Under the pieces are notes generated by a model. That model was not told the origin of the DNA and made no database searches. It saw only the letters and a list, made by a program, of their open reading frames with translations. Shown here in pieces: positions 24,420 through 37,086 of a DNA stretch of 64,000 nt. Every line of letters starts with the position of its first letter. The stretch's first letter is position 1. The stretch lies in contig NW_026555331.1 in NCBI RefSeq assembly GCF_014898055.3, positions 100,214,684 to 100,278,683 of the forward strand. Direction: 5' to 3'. Origin of the DNA: Talpa occidentalis. Lineage: Eukaryota > Chordata > Mammalia > Eulipotyphla > Talpidae. Both the position numbers and the translations under genes were made by a program.

Positions 24420-25150
24420 TCTGTCTTCCCAATAATCTTCCTCATCATAACTGATGGCACCTCCATTTCTCCAGTTGGAAGTCATCCTTAAATTCACTGT
24501 CTACACACACTCCATATTTACATCCTGAAAGCCTACTGTCTCCTATTTCACCACCTCTTACCACCTCAACTCCTGCCATGGTGGTCTCAGCCACAAAACC
24601 TCTTACCTGAACCCAGGAGCCAGAATGATCTTAACATGTAAGTCAGACCATGTTCCTGCTCTGCTCAAAATCCTCAAATGACTCCCCATCTAATTCAGCA
24701 AAAAGTCAAACTCCCAGTGGTTGACAAAGCCCTTGGGACCTTGTATCCTGGTAGTTTGCTAATCTCTCACTCTCTTCACTCTGCTCAGCCGCATGTACTT
24801 AAGACTCCAATGTTTCTGCCCTGGGCCTTTACAGTGGCTGCACCTCTACTTAGTACACACCCTCAGATATCTGTGTTGTTTTTTAACTCATGTCCTTCAA
24901 GTCTCTGTCAACTTCTTGGAGGCCTTCCCTGGCCCGTATCCTTAGCCTTCATTTCTTACTTTATTTTTCCTCATAAAGTTTTCTGCTTTAACTAACATAC
25001 ATCTCTTTATTTATGAAATTTTATGTCCTCCTCTGTTAGACTAGAGGCTCCACAGGAGAAGAGATTTCTGTCTGTTCTGTTCATTGTTATACCTCTAACA
25101 CTTAGAATACAGCCTAATATCTAAGAGGTATACAGAAAATACTTTATTGG
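24420..25150 (+). mobile_element. L2 LINE 3' half
   Basis: Carries the L2 order: 'tcctgctctgctcaaaatcctc', 'ctgggcctttacagtggctg', 'cttggaggccttccctggcc', 'gactagaggctccacaggag' and 'gaatacagcctaatat'. No frame is intact. Confidence 0.8.
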
Positions 25151-25905
25151 AGTACCTTAAACTTCAAGGAATGCTCACTTATGAACCACCGTTCATCCCA
25201 AGACTACCCCTACACAAGATTTTAGCTGGTTATCTGCAGTTAGTTCAACTGAATGATCCTGCTTATACTCAAGAACTATTCCCAGTAGCTACGCCATTAT
25301 GCTCCCAGACCATTGTAGCAGTCTTCTTTCGTTGACCTTCCTGTCATTAAAATCCAACAAGAATGACTTTCTTATACCTAATTCCAAAGAGCTGGTAATT
25401 TTGAAAACATCTTAAATAAAATACTAGCAATACAACAATCACTCCCAACTATTCACTGTCCCCTAAGAAATAATTAGTACAGATTTAGCGACAGTTAACA
25501 ATCATTTTATACAACTCATAAAGCAACAGAAAAGCAGCAGGAAGTTCCCCACCTGAGAAGGTCTCCCAACACACTATTTGCTCTGAGAAGGTTAAATGGT
25601 CACATGGTATTGAGGTCTAGTAAAGAGCCTTAGGAGACAGTGCAGAGGAGGCATGATCTGGGCAATGGGATTCCTTTATACCACTCAGGCCCAGTATAAT
25701 CTCTTAGCAACTTGGATTTAATTGGTGTCCCTGTGGAGGTTCTCAGAATTTTCTTAGTGAGAATTCCTTGATGAGGATTAGTATGATACAACTGAGATTA
25801 TCCCAATAAAGGTGGCTTTTTTTTTGAATACTCTTTTTATCACTCTATAAAAGAGACAAAACCCACATTCCTATATCACATTTGGACCAAAGACATTTCT
25901 GATTC
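25151..25905. other. Intron, nothing recognised
   Basis: AT-rich; no feature. Confidence 0.4.
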
Positions 25906-25919
25906 AAGATCTAAGAACA

Positions 25920-26184
25920 GGGCCTCCCTAGTGGCACAGGGGTTAAGGACAGCTCTGTCAAGCTATCACTAGCCACTGCAACACGAATTTGATTCCCAGT
26001 CAGCTCAGGAGCTACCCACATGGTGCAGCAGACCTCCCTTGCCTCTCCCGCTGCTCTCCTTAGCAGGCTTTCAGTAGATAAGCCTGTTCTGCTCCCCACT
26101 CTCTCTGGTGAGTCCTCTCACCCCCCGCACCTCTGGCTTATAGCCCAGTTCTTGTATGCATAAATAAATAAATCTTTTTAAAAA
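25920..26184 (+). mobile_element. tRNA-derived SINE, older subfamily
   Basis: Starts gggcctccctagtggcaca and ends in (AAAT)n. The 3' part reads ctggcttatagcccagttct, marking an older subfamily than the 11.2-kb copy. The TSD at 25906-25919 and 26185-26198 matches at 13 of 14 positions. Confidence 0.92.
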
Positions 26185-26656
26185 AAGATGTAAGAACAAT
26201 CAGTACCATTTTAGCTTTGGAAAATCCTACTTCTTTTTTCAGCAGTAGAAAAGGTTTCCCAGTATCCCATGGTAGAAGGTAAGAAGCATTTTCTTACAGA
26301 AGTATTATTCAAATAATATCATTTTACATTTATATATTGATACAGCTTTTAAAATGCACTAGTGGGCTGTCAAGAGCTACCACTATGTCTAGTTGTCATT
26401 GTTCCTAAAGGGAAAAAAGTGCTAAATGCATTCCAAAACCTACAAAATAAACAAACATTTGGAGTCAAGTTCAAGAAAAGGAGACTGCATAGCTGGCATA
26501 CACAATCCAGTGAAAGTATCATTCATTCACACCCTTCCAAACACACTTGTGCTAACACTAGACTGGACACAGGCAAATTGCACATTACAGAGAAATCAAC
26601 CAATGTGACATGGGTCCTCAGTTTTCATGTAAAATGCTATAACAATCATACATTTT

Positions 26657-26732
26657 CTTTGTATATACTGTAATTAACCTTTGAGTGCTTTGTATATACT
26701 GTAATTAACCTTTGTATATACTGTAATTAACC
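26657..26732. repeat. Three copies of a 22-bp unit
   Basis: The unit ctttgtatatactgtaatta plus ac starts at 26657, 26688 and 26710. The first spacing is 31 bp and the second 22 bp, so two units are in direct tandem and one is offset by 9 bases. Confidence 0.9.
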
Positions 26733-26859
26733 TTTGTTTTAAAGAGAGATATTCTAGATCCGTACCCAATGAGGGTAGAGAATATACTTATCTCCGAATC
26801 AGAATTTTAATAGGAAAGAGGATGTGAGGGATGTTGGGCAGACTTGCTCACTACCTCCC

Positions 26860-26879
26860 ACCACCACCACCACCACCCA
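26860..26879. repeat. (CCA)n short repeat
   Basis: Six consecutive CCA units. Confidence 0.9.
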
Positions 26880-26880
26880 C

Positions 26881-29169
26881 AGCTGGACTAACACTGACCT
26901 GCTCTGGACTATTTACTTTGGAGGGACTTGAGAGAAAGGATGGACCTCAGACTACCCATACAAGAGGTTAATGAAATTCTAGGGCACAGAATTAACCAGA
27001 ATCAAAACAAACGACACAGGAATCTTCCAAACATGATCCCATGATAAACAGGAGATGAACAGCACATAAATATATGGAAAAAATCAGAATATACAGTAAA
27101 ATCTTTCTTTAGCAAATCTGTCTTTAAGATAACTCTGTCAAACACAAGTCAGAGTCACTGAACCTGATCTGTGATTGTTTGCAGTATCTTGAGAGAGGCA
27201 ATATCCAAGATGAGGCTCTGGTGGACAAGGGGATATCCTGGATTGTCAACAACATTACTAGGACAAGAAAGTGGGAAGTGGCAAGAGATAAAGCTAGTGA
27301 TAAAGGCCGGCCCAGAGCAGTCAGGGCGCCTCTGCTACTATACAGAGAGTTTTGGTTTTATGCTAAGGGTCATGAACAGTGGTTATAAAGCAAACAAGAT
27401 GGATTGAGACGTGACTAGAAGACATAAAATGAAAGGTAGATTTGGTTTTATCCTATGATTGAAAGAACCATTTGTTTGCTGAAGGAGACTAGCCAACAGA
27501 GTAAAAGGCTGAGAAATCAGGACTGGGAAGTCTCTAAGGAGGGGTATGACCCACAGTCTTGGTAGAAGAATGAGTCTTGTGCAAAATGAGGGGCTCTTCC
27601 TCTACCAAGATGAGAAGGGATACAGTTAAGCTGGCTGAGGATGACTGAAGATACCACAGCACACATTCTTGGATAATCCAGAGTCCATTCCACAACTGCT
27701 GAGTGTTCAGCAAGGAAAGGTATTCAGAGATTTTTCTCTTTCAGAAATGTTTCCTTGGTCAGGGTTTGACAGTTTTCTTCCTAAGAAATCACTGCCAGCA
27801 AGTCTTTGAAACCACAAAAGATATGCTCCTCTGGATACACAGACTGACTCCCTCTCTACCACATCCAATACCCACTGACTCCAAGAGGATAACAAAGGTC
27901 ACAGCTGAAGTTCAAGTACTGTGCCCTCAGTATCTTCCTGTGACATCTATGTTCTGGTGAAAAAGTCTGTTATGATAACAAAGCAAATTCCTATGGCAAA
28001 TAGAAAAAGTGGGGAGTTAGAAGAATGGTAATTGGAGTTTTTTTAAATATCTTTGATAGCAAGGACACAAACACCTATCCAACTGAACAGTAATAAATTG
28101 TGATGTGGCCAATTTCATCAAGGGTCTGTAGTAATGTATTCCTCTAAAGTTGAATAAAGTTAGTAATTATTGATAATTCTTTTTCACATTTTATATTGAT
28201 GATGTGAGGATTAACACTTAATATTTAAACAGCTACATTCAAATGCTTGCACAACCTGACCTCAAAATTCAATTTTTGGTACAATTTTTGTACTATTCAT
28301 AAATATTGATATTCTCTGATAAAGATAACCAATCTGATCCCACACCTGCAATAAGTCTTGTCTATAAACAATAGAAATTTTGGAGCACTTAGTGCTTCCT
28401 TGGGAGAAGGGGTGATGACTAATAACAAAGACTAAAAACTAGCTGATTTCGTAATATCTTTATACAAACTAATGTGATAATGGGAATTTTCTTTACCTAT
28501 GATCCTAGTAAACAACTTATGCCAAGTTCCATTGTGAAAATTTTCTTTGCAGAAAAACATGTTTGTTTACTCATACAGGATGTCCTCTTCAAGGACCATA
28601 AAATGAAAATCTAATAAGGAAAAGTCAAGAGCACAAAGGGTAGGTTTGGGACATAGGCATGACTGACCAGAAGTTGATCTCCCCAGTTAGAAAGTGTTAA
28701 TCCTGCACTATTTCAGAAATTAAGAGCCACTGGATTTCATGTTGCTCATAGATGCTGCTTGGAAAGGAAAAGTTAGGCAGAAAAAAGAGAATGAAGGGAG
28801 TAGATGTAACAGGGCAGTGGAGAGGGTGGCATTAATATTTATAGGGTGATAAGGAAAGACGGGGACCTGAATTTTGTGAGTCCTCACTGTGGAACTGATA
28901 TTAAATACATGGTTAGTAAGGGAACATTCAAAGTATGTGTGGAAAACAAAACTCTGAAGACTGAACGTCAGGATACTCCCTTGTTTAGAGGTTCATGTTT
29001 CCAAATGTAAGTTTTATTATTATGAAGATAGGCTGAAGACAACAGATCAGTAGATGGCTGCTGTTGAAAATATATGTGAGACTGGGGAGAATTGCATCTT
29101 AAGATTGAATTTTCCAATCCATGAATGTGAATATAGCTTTAACTTAAGTCTTATTTGTTTTTTTTTCAT
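26881..29169. other. Intron, nothing confident
   Basis: Two overlapping open frames near 27171-27407 lie in a moderately GC-rich patch. It may be an unplaced old repeat; no splice signals support an exon. Confidence 0.4.
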
Positions 29170-29880
29170 CAGATATTTGAAATATTGGCATATAATTCTT
29201 AGGCAGATTTTCTTAGATCTATTCCTAAATGTTTCATAGTGTATTCTGTGCTAATACATAGAAATAAAATGGATTGTGTATATTGACCTTGTATCCTAGG
29301 ACCTAAATCTACTTATTAGTTTTACAATATTTTTTGTAGATTTCTTAGGATTGTCTATGTATATAATTATGCACCTGCAAAGAGGGGTAGCTTTATATTT
29401 TCCTTTTAATCTGTATTCCTGTATTTCTTTTTCTTGGCTTACTGCACTGGCTAGAGCTAAAGAGAAGTGATAAGAGGAAATGTATTAGCCTTGTTCCCAA
29501 TATTAGTGGGAAAGCATTTAGTCTTTTAGAGTAAGTATGATATGAACTATAGGTTTTATGTAAACTTTTATCAGATTGAGGAATTCTCTTACACTCCTAA
29601 TTTTCAGTGAAATTTTGAACATGAATGAATATTAAATTTTCTCAAAGGTTTTTTTACATCTGTGGAGTTCATCAAAGTTTTTTTAGAATGAATATCATAT
29701 ATTACGTTGAATTTTAAATGATGAAACACCCTTGCATTCCTAGAATAAACTCCCCTTTTTTTATGATGCACTATATTTTTACATCTTGCTGGATCCCATT
29801 TACTAATATTTATTGAAAATATAACTGCAATTTTCTTTTTCTGAATTTGTGATAACAATGCTTGCCTCATAAAAGGCTTT
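29170..29880 (-). mobile_element. Old L1 ORF2 fragment, minus strand
   Basis: The plus strand reads as antisense L1 reverse-transcriptase text: 'cttgcattcctagaataaac', 'tgctggatcccatttactaa' and 'aatgcttgcctcataaaagg'. It is full of stops. Confidence 0.7.
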
Positions 29881-30284
29881 CATGATTTATATGTGGTCAT
29901 ATTCCTCACAGGGTCAAGCACACTACTTTACACAAACCTCATGTTCAGTAAATGCCTGTTCAATAAATCACTCAGTAGAGTATAGGTGACAAGTTGTTGT
30001 CTTTTCCCAGACCCTCTGCTCCTTGCCCTTTTTCCTTACCTAAAAATTAAGAGGAGTAAATTCAATTATCAAGGAAATTCCTTCCAGATACAAAATGCTT
30101 ATGAAGCTAACTATATGGAATTTCAGAAGTGTTAACCAAGTGACATTAGGTACTGTGCTCAAATAAAATTTTCCAGTCATGGTACTATTAATCTGGTTTC
30201 TTTATGGTACTATTTTGAGGTCTTGATTTAACTTTTCCTATCACTCAAAACAGCTCTCTCTGTAATGTTCACTTATATAACAGG

Positions 30285-30435
30285 AGATCTCAAATTTGGT
30301 GAGCATTAGCATCACCTTCAGAACTTTATTAAAAATAGTGATATCCACGTATCATCTCTCTACCCCAACCCTCATTAAGTAGATCTCAGATTATACCTCT
30401 TTACTTTTTAAAACCACGTGGTTGAGAACCACTGT
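30285..30435 (-). mobile_element. MER5-type hAT remnant
   Basis: Ends ggttgagaaccactg, the terminal inverted repeat of MER5. The other end, gatctcaaatttgg, is partly preserved. Confidence 0.6.
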
Positions 30436-31179
30436 GAATTCACTTAACAGTTAAGTTGTATTTATTTCAGAAGTTTCTATATATAATTAAGTCACTCTTT
30501 TTATTCAATGAAAAGATAATATTTGGCTTCCCCATGGATTTGCAAGCCACTTGCAATCAGTTTGAGTCTCATTCCCACCCTCTGCTTTCAAAGTGTGAGT
30601 TCCACTGTTTGTGACCCACTGATTCAAAACATCAAGCTACCCTGCATTGTCTCAAAATGCCATCAGTCTTCCTAACTTCATTCCTAAAAACACTGTTCTA
30701 CCTATCTCATATAATCTCCTATTTATCTAGAGCACAAAAATCATGAATGCCAAGAACTTCACCTTAACTTACTAGATTGAGTTTTCTCTAAAATAAGGAA
30801 ACTGAATGTTAGCATAATATGTCATTAAGCTTGCTGCCCAATAACAGTAACAACAATGAACAGGCATGAGGTTAAAAAAAAGTTGTTGGAATCAGGAGAG
30901 TCAGGTTAGGATACAATGAGAGGGAGCTATTTCAGCAGAGGGTCAAGAATGGCACATCTCTGGAAGCTACAGACAGACCTCAGGAGCTTCAGCAATGCCA
31001 GCAGCTCTCCCGGAGGATGGACCACCCAGGCAGGCCCACCTGATGGAGCTGAGGTAGAAGACCCAACTGACACCAACTTTAGTTTCAACAGAATATTCCA
31101 ACAGGATGCCCAGCTTCTTCACACTCAGGGTTCATAAGGGAACTGGCTGTCCATTCATTAGGCAAAACGAGTAAGGATG

Positions 31180-31395
31180 AGATCCTGCTCCCTTTCCCCA
31201 CCCCCACCCCCAGTAGTGTGTCTCTGGTTTATTTATATTTATATTTTTACTTCATTATAATTAGTCTTTTTCCTGGATCAAAACAAGGGTAGTGGGAATT
31301 TTACAGGGACTATAACCAAGATGAAAACGCATACCTTTACAAAAATGAAAAATGATGGAAACATATATAAAATAAAACTTAAAAAGACAAACAAA
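31180..31395 (+). mobile_element. Short L1 3' UTR insertion with 5' inversion
   Basis: 31180-31274 is antisense to the L1 3' UTR (ctctggtttat, then 'ttcattataattagtcttttt'). 31275-31395 is sense (ggatcaaaacaagggtagtg to the A-tail). A perfect 16-bp TSD, aaaacgagtaaggatg, lies at 31164-31179 and 31396-31411. Confidence 0.93.
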
Positions 31396-31976
31396 AAAAC
31401 GAGTAAGGATGGGAAGGGCCTACCCTAAGAGGAAAGGCAGGCCAAGGTCCACACACCCACCATATACCCAGAGGCTGTTGGCTGAGGCACAGGACACAGC
31501 ACAGAAACTGAACCTCTTCACTAAAATATGCCAAATAAATAACTAAAGGAACTTTTTAAATGACTTTATTAAAATAATTTTACTGAATTAGACTAAAATT
31601 ACAGAGCATCTTTTCCTTTTTTGATGATGCAGCAGGATAAAGGCTCATGTGGACAACTTAGAAAAAAATGAAGAAGCTTCATTTTTCTTTACAGGTCTGA
31701 GTGGACCATGAGTTGAACTTTAGCAATCCCCTATAAATCTTAATAACAAAGTAAATGCAAACTGCCCTCTAATGGGTAGAATACAGTTTTATGTATTCCC
31801 AACCCTGGCAGGCTGGGAGTGGAAGGAATGGTAGTTGAACTGAAATGGCTAAGCTTCCTCACAGCCTAAACTCTCAGATGAGTCTGTGTTAGAGAAATAT
31901 CTCACTTGTCCTGAAAGAATTTTAGGCTGTTACACTGTTACTTCAGCATTGCTAACTGCTGCAGCACCACCCCAAC

Positions 31977-32000
31977 AAAAAAAAAAAAGGGGGGGGGGGG
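31977..32000. repeat. A12-G12 homopolymer junction
   Basis: Twelve A are followed directly by twelve G. It is not associated with a recognised element. Confidence 0.9.
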
Positions 32001-33083
32001 TTTAGGAAAAAGTGCATTTTGGATGACTTGATTTGGCTTTCCATTTGAATGAGATATCATGACTGTTAAATTTCCCCCCAGAGAGAGCACTCTTGACAAC
32101 TGCTTTACTCACTTCTTTCAAATTATCTACTCACTTTGTATAGAAAGTTACTTTGTATAGAACAAGAATTATGTTTCCTCAAATTACCCTAGAAACCTAC
32201 AGCACCTTGCTTTAAACATTCTTTTTCAAATGAAAAAAAAAAATCCAAATTTCCTCTTTTTAAAAAATACTTCTGTTCAGAACATGGCTGTGTATACATG
32301 AAAATATTAAGTGATTTATCACATAACTTTAAAGAGATCTATAGAGAAGACCGCAAATTAGAGGGGCCTAATGGAAAATGGCATTGGCAGACCCTAGTAT
32401 TCTTCAAATATCAACAAAAAAACTAAATTCATGGTACTGGGTGTTCAGTTCATAACTGGACAACTTAAGTTAATGAATCTAGAAGGCTCCACAGGGCATT
32501 TAAGAAGAATGGATAAAAATGGGTAACAGTAATAGGCTAAAAATGACATAGAAGAATGGAAATTTTATATATATATAAAAATAAAATACACACAGAGCAA
32601 GAACACTAAAAGCAAGTATAATATGAATTGGAGACATTGCAGAAGTTTTTCAGTTATGGTAGGACTTGGGCTCCCCCTTGAGGGATGGGTAGAATTTGCC
32701 TAAACAAGCAAAGAGGCAGGGGACTGAGAAGAGCATCACACTGGTACCAGAGCCTGAATGGCTGTGGGATGGGGGCAGAATGAATGGAGACCACCAGATT
32801 AGAGAAGCGATGGTGAGATCGATGCATAGGAACCACAAGGACTGACAGCACAACTGAAAGAAGACCATGTCCTTGGTCATCTTTGCTCTGACCATAGTTA
32901 TCCCAAGACTGGGTAACCTAAACCTTGGCTTTCCAAAATACAATCAAACTCATCCTACCGTAGCTTACAAGTTTACTTACAACTCTAGTATAAAAATACA
33001 TATTCTTTCTCTCCAGAGAGACTTGGAGTGGTTCCACAATTTTATCTTTTTATAGTCAGTACTTATAATACAGTACAGACAAA
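32001..33083. other. Intron, nothing recognised
   Basis: Two overlapping minus-strand frames near 32650-32943 lack domain or splice support. Confidence 0.4.
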
Positions 33084-33096
33084 TCCACTATTTCCT

Positions 33097-33221
33097 TTTT
33101 TTTTTTTTTAAATAGAGGCATGTTTTATTTATTTATTTATTTGTTTGTTTGTTTGTTTGTTTTTGTTTATACATGCAGTTTCGCATCCCAGCGCTCAACC
33201 ACTGCGCCACCGGGGAGGCCC
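33097..33221 (-). mobile_element. tRNA-derived SINE with large internal deletion
   Basis: Has the tail ((TTTA)n(TTTG)n on the plus strand) joined almost directly to the first 50 or so bases of the SINE. The roughly 200-bp body is missing. Intact TSD tccactatttcct at 33084-33096 and 33222-33234. Confidence 0.9.
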
Positions 33222-34014
33222 TCCACTATTTCCTAAAAACGATTTTCCCAGAAGAATTACCATTCCCAAAGGGACATGCTCACTGTGAGAGAAAAAAAAT
33301 TGCTATATAAAACCTGCTACAGTGATTCTCAACCTCAGAGGCCTGATATTTGTGTTCAAATGATCAGTGTGATAAAAGACTGGGTATCATCTGGAATGAC
33401 TATTAGAACCCATGTTTTAAAAATATTTTCTCTCTTAGAACTTAGGGTAGGCCCAGGGTTTCCTTATAATAGGACCTTCTCACTCACTGGCACTCCAATC
33501 TGCTTTCCAAGTGGGAGAGAAAGCAGTGGAGCTAAATCATGAGCTCTGTTTGAAATTTTATTTCAATTTCCCTGTGTAACCTTGGCATTGTACTCAATTC
33601 ATCTTGAGTTCAGGACAGGAAATGGTTAAGAAGAGCTGCTAAAGAACACCAGTCCCACAGAGTCAAAAGCAAGTCACTGCTACCTCTGTTTTAAAAAGCA
33701 TACCACTTCTTTTGAGACCACTTGTTAAAGTTTATTGAAATGTTCCTTGACTTTTCTTAGGACATTTCTGATCTATATTAAAAGCCTAATGTACTAAAGA
33801 GCAATTTCTATACTTCCATTGAAAGATGAATTACATTTGAATTTTACTTCACCACTGCGAGGTCCTCCATAAACAGAGGTCATTGTGGTGGTACTGAATT
33901 CATAGCTCTTTCAGAGTTAGCCTAACATTTCTATATTAATAGCTTCTGTTTATAACTTCTCAGAAAGGGAAGCTAGAATGATCCCCTTAACTCCTGGGAA
34001 CACCTTCTAGTAGG

Positions 34015-34240
34015 TGCTAAAGCAAGGGCTTTAGAATCAAACAGACATTAATTCAAACCCTAACATTCTAACTACCCTTTTGCATGACCTTGCACAGGTT
34101 ACCTGCCTATTATGCCTCAGTTTCCTCACTTACAAAATAGGGATAATACTACATTACAGAGTTTATCTGAAGATGCAATAATGAATATAAAGCAGTTAGG
34201 AAAGTTCCTGACATAAAATATATTTTCTGCAATGCATCTT
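34015..34240 (+). mobile_element. MIR SINE
   Basis: Contains the MIR core 'tgccccagtttcctca'-like text as 'tatgcctcagtttcctcact', then 'aaaatagggataatac' and 'ttcctgacataaaa'. Confidence 0.8.
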
Positions 34241-34375
34241 TCTATTAATTCACAGTATCTTGTTAATATTCGGACACAATTCTTTTCTAAAAACCTATAT
34301 TAACTGTTCAGTATTGACTGCCATCTTTAAACTAACCAGAGCAACTCATCATTGTTATGGTTGTAAACGCTTTTC

Positions 34376-34480
34376 TGTGAACCTATTTTCTTACCCATGA
34401 GATGGGGATAACACCACTTGCCCTACAAATCTCATGGAAGTCAGAGTCAACAGTATGGAAATATATTCTGAAAACTAAAT
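34376..34480 (+). mobile_element. Probable MIR fragment
   Basis: 'ttcttacccatgagatgggg' followed by 'ataacaccacttgcc' fits the MIR core. Confidence 0.5.
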
Positions 34481-35097
34481 CTGTAAAATTTATTAACTGA
34501 AATTTTAATCTGCAATTCATTATACCCAAATAAACTTGTCCTTAACATTATGGTTTAACAGAGGCATGTCAGAATCACCATATCATGACTCAAATTCTTT
34601 TCCCAGATCTTCTCCGATTAATTTTAATCCATTTTAATCATATGGTGATTCAGTATCTTCATGTGATAATGATTCACGTGTTTTAATTCGCCAAATGTTA
34701 CATCTAAATTATTTTCAGAAATGTCTGTTGAGTTCTTTCTTTGGAAAGTCATGATTTGATAATGGATAAGATGTGAGTTATTATTTTATTCCAACTTTAG
34801 CCAATCATGTCTATTCCTAACTTAGATCATCTGCTCATACAGCAATGATTAAATTAGAAATCTTATGGTGCAGCTGGTGAGGTATGGGATCCGCATGCCA
34901 GTTCAGCCATTTATTAACAGGATTTAACTTTCAGCAACTAATCTTGCTTTTCTGAACTTGCATCTGAGAAATGGTAACTGAACAACTACCTCTTACTGGA
35001 GATGGGAACCTTCAAGGGCATAGTATAATTCCTAGACACACTAAATATTCTCTAATTGAGAATAATTTAACAATGGAACAAAATATCATCTACTTAC

Positions 35098-35266
35098 ATT
35101 TCACAAATGCCAGTTCTAGCAGGAATGAGAGGCACAAACTGCAATAAAAGCTTGACACCATTTTGCCATTCTTCCTCTCTTTCAAATTCACAGTACAAGT
35201 AGCTACATTCATCAGATGAAAACTGATAGAAAACATAGGTATCTTGAAAGTATAAATGCTGGTCCA
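35098..35266 (-). CDS. RAPGEF5: DEP domain exon 3 and start of linker
   Basis: The exon is 169 nt: two bases, 55 codons, two bases. The acceptor is tttccaacag and the donor is gtaagt. It reads DQHLYFQDTYVFYQF, the beta-hairpin that closes a DEP domain, and then a Cys/Tyr/Glu-rich stretch, SSDECSYLYCEFEREEEW. After that comes a hydrophobic helix, GVKLLLQFVPLIPAR. The last two bases combine with the G of exon 21271-21337 to make methionine. The exon is intact over its full length. A 13.8-kb intron follows it. Confidence 0.83.
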
Positions 35267-35357
35267 CTGTTGGAAATAAAAAAGATATGGATCAGTTTTT
35301 CTAAGTATATTATTTAGAAAGTCACAAACCAAGTAATAAATTGAAAGCCCTGTTAGG

Positions 35358-35622
35358 TTTTTTTAAAAGATTTATTTATTTATACAAGAACTGGGGTACA
35401 GGCCAGAGGCATGGGAGGGTGAGAGAATTCACCAGTGACAGAGCGGGGAGCAGAACAGGTAGACTGAGGAAAACACTGCTGAGGGGAGCAGCAGGCGAGA
35501 CAGGAGAGGTCTGCTGCGCCATGTGGGTTTCTCCCTGGCTGGCCAGGAATCAAATCGGCACTGCAGAGGCTGTGGACAGCTTCACAGTGCTGCACTCAAC
35601 CCACTGCGCCACTGGGGAGTCC
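35358..35622 (-). mobile_element. tRNA-derived SINE, full length
   Basis: Minus-strand copy with A and B boxes and tail. Flanks ccctgttag at 35348 and ccctgatag at 35623 suggest a short TSD with one mismatch. Confidence 0.88.
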
Positions 35623-35913
35623 CCCTGATAGTTATTACAGCGAAGACAGGGTAGGGTTATAATAACACATGCTAAACCCATCAATGTTTACAATTCCATT
35701 GAATTTAAAAGGACTTATTGAAAAATCTAGCTTTATATAACTTGAAGCTTTGGATAGCATATTTACATGTATTTTATAATTTTTCTGCTTCAGAGAGAGA
35801 TTAAGTAAATAGCAGTTCAAGGAGAGGGGGAAAGTCTTTAGTGGCTCAAAGCAAACTAATACACCAAAATAATTTACTAGTACAAAAATATAAATTGATG
35901 GTAAGTTTTACTT

Positions 35914-36105
35914 CAGTGGTTCCCAACTGGGGGTAACTGTGCCCCAGAAACATTGACAATGTCTGGAAGCATTTTTGTTGCTACAACTAGGGGGTGCTAC
36001 TGGCATCTGGTGAGTAGAAGGGTTGCTGCTAAATATCCTATGAAGTACAGGATAGATGCCTACAACTAAGAACTAGCCAGCCCAAAATATCAGTACTTAC
36101 CAATG
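35914..36105 (+). mobile_element. MER20-type hAT DNA transposon
   Basis: Starts cagtggttcccaactggggg and contains 'acaatgtctggaagcatttt', 'gggggtgctactggcatctg' and 'gctgctaaatatcctatgaa', the MER20 order. It sits in the intron between DEP exons 2 and 3. Confidence 0.88.
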
Positions 36106-36964
36106 GGGAAAACCCAATTTCAAAGGAATCTAGAACTAGCGACTTTTCAAAACAACTTTACACAGAAGGCTGAACCATGCAAGCAGGTTGATAATGACAT
36201 TACTCAAATGTAGTTACTTTTCTAAATAAGAGTTACAGGTGCTAGATACTATTGATTCACTAATATTATACCCATATCTCTATCATGTTTCATAATCAGA
36301 CTTGAGATATGGCTTTCAGAACTTTACTGAGTTCCCTGCTTCTTACTATGTGTTACATATAGAAAAAAGGACTTTCCAAGTAACCAGCAAGCACCTAAGT
36401 GATATAGCTAAACAGAGTCCAGATTGCTTGCCTTCTATTCCCTGGGGTCAGCTATGAAGAGGGACAGCCACCATTTACTCTAGTTTCTAGTTAACATCTA
36501 TTTTCTGTTCTGTTTAAACAGCCATTATTCAAAGGTCACATCTCTAACTGTTCATGATTACTTAGTCAATTAAAATTGCATACACATTCCACTCATAAAA
36601 TCAGTTTCTGATGATTATTCTAAGTACAACAAGATAAATCACACAGAGCAACTAAAGATATCACTGATTTGTTAGAAAACTTGTGAGCAGCATTTTGAGT
36701 AGAGAAGGGAAGGGGTAAGGAAAAAACTCTTGATTCATAGTAGTCTATGAATCAACAAGCATCTAATAGGTGCTTGCACACCTAATATGTGTGCAAGAAA
36801 TAAAGTCAAAGGATAACCTGTCATTTTTTTAATAAAAGAAGATGTAAATATTTACCTGCAAAAACTATTTCCATCCATATTGTAACATTCTTTCAAAAAA
36901 ATCAAGTACATTTTGGTCTGATAACTTCATAATGATTCTATGCCTTCAAACACGTAGTACTAAC

Positions 36965-37086
36965 CTGATGATATAATTCCCATATCCAACAGCAGCTGCC
37001 ATACACCAATGGCCATAGATCTGCACTGAACAAAAGGACAGTGTTCCAGAAGCCAGTCGACCAGTTCTGACCCAACGCAGCTTCTC
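36965..37086 (-). CDS. RAPGEF5: DEP domain exon 2 (core)
   Basis: The exon is 122 nt: one base, 40 codons, one base. I chose the acceptor at cttttgtccag because it yields the in-frame residues RRSCVGSELVDWLL. An alternative AG six bases further in would drop two residues. The donor is gttagt. The segment holds the diagnostic DEP core GSELVDWLL and the following helix, SMAIGVWQLLLDMGI. The trailing G joins the next exon to make valine. This core motif gives the domain its name and is the strongest single piece of evidence that the gene is real and coding. Confidence 0.85.
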
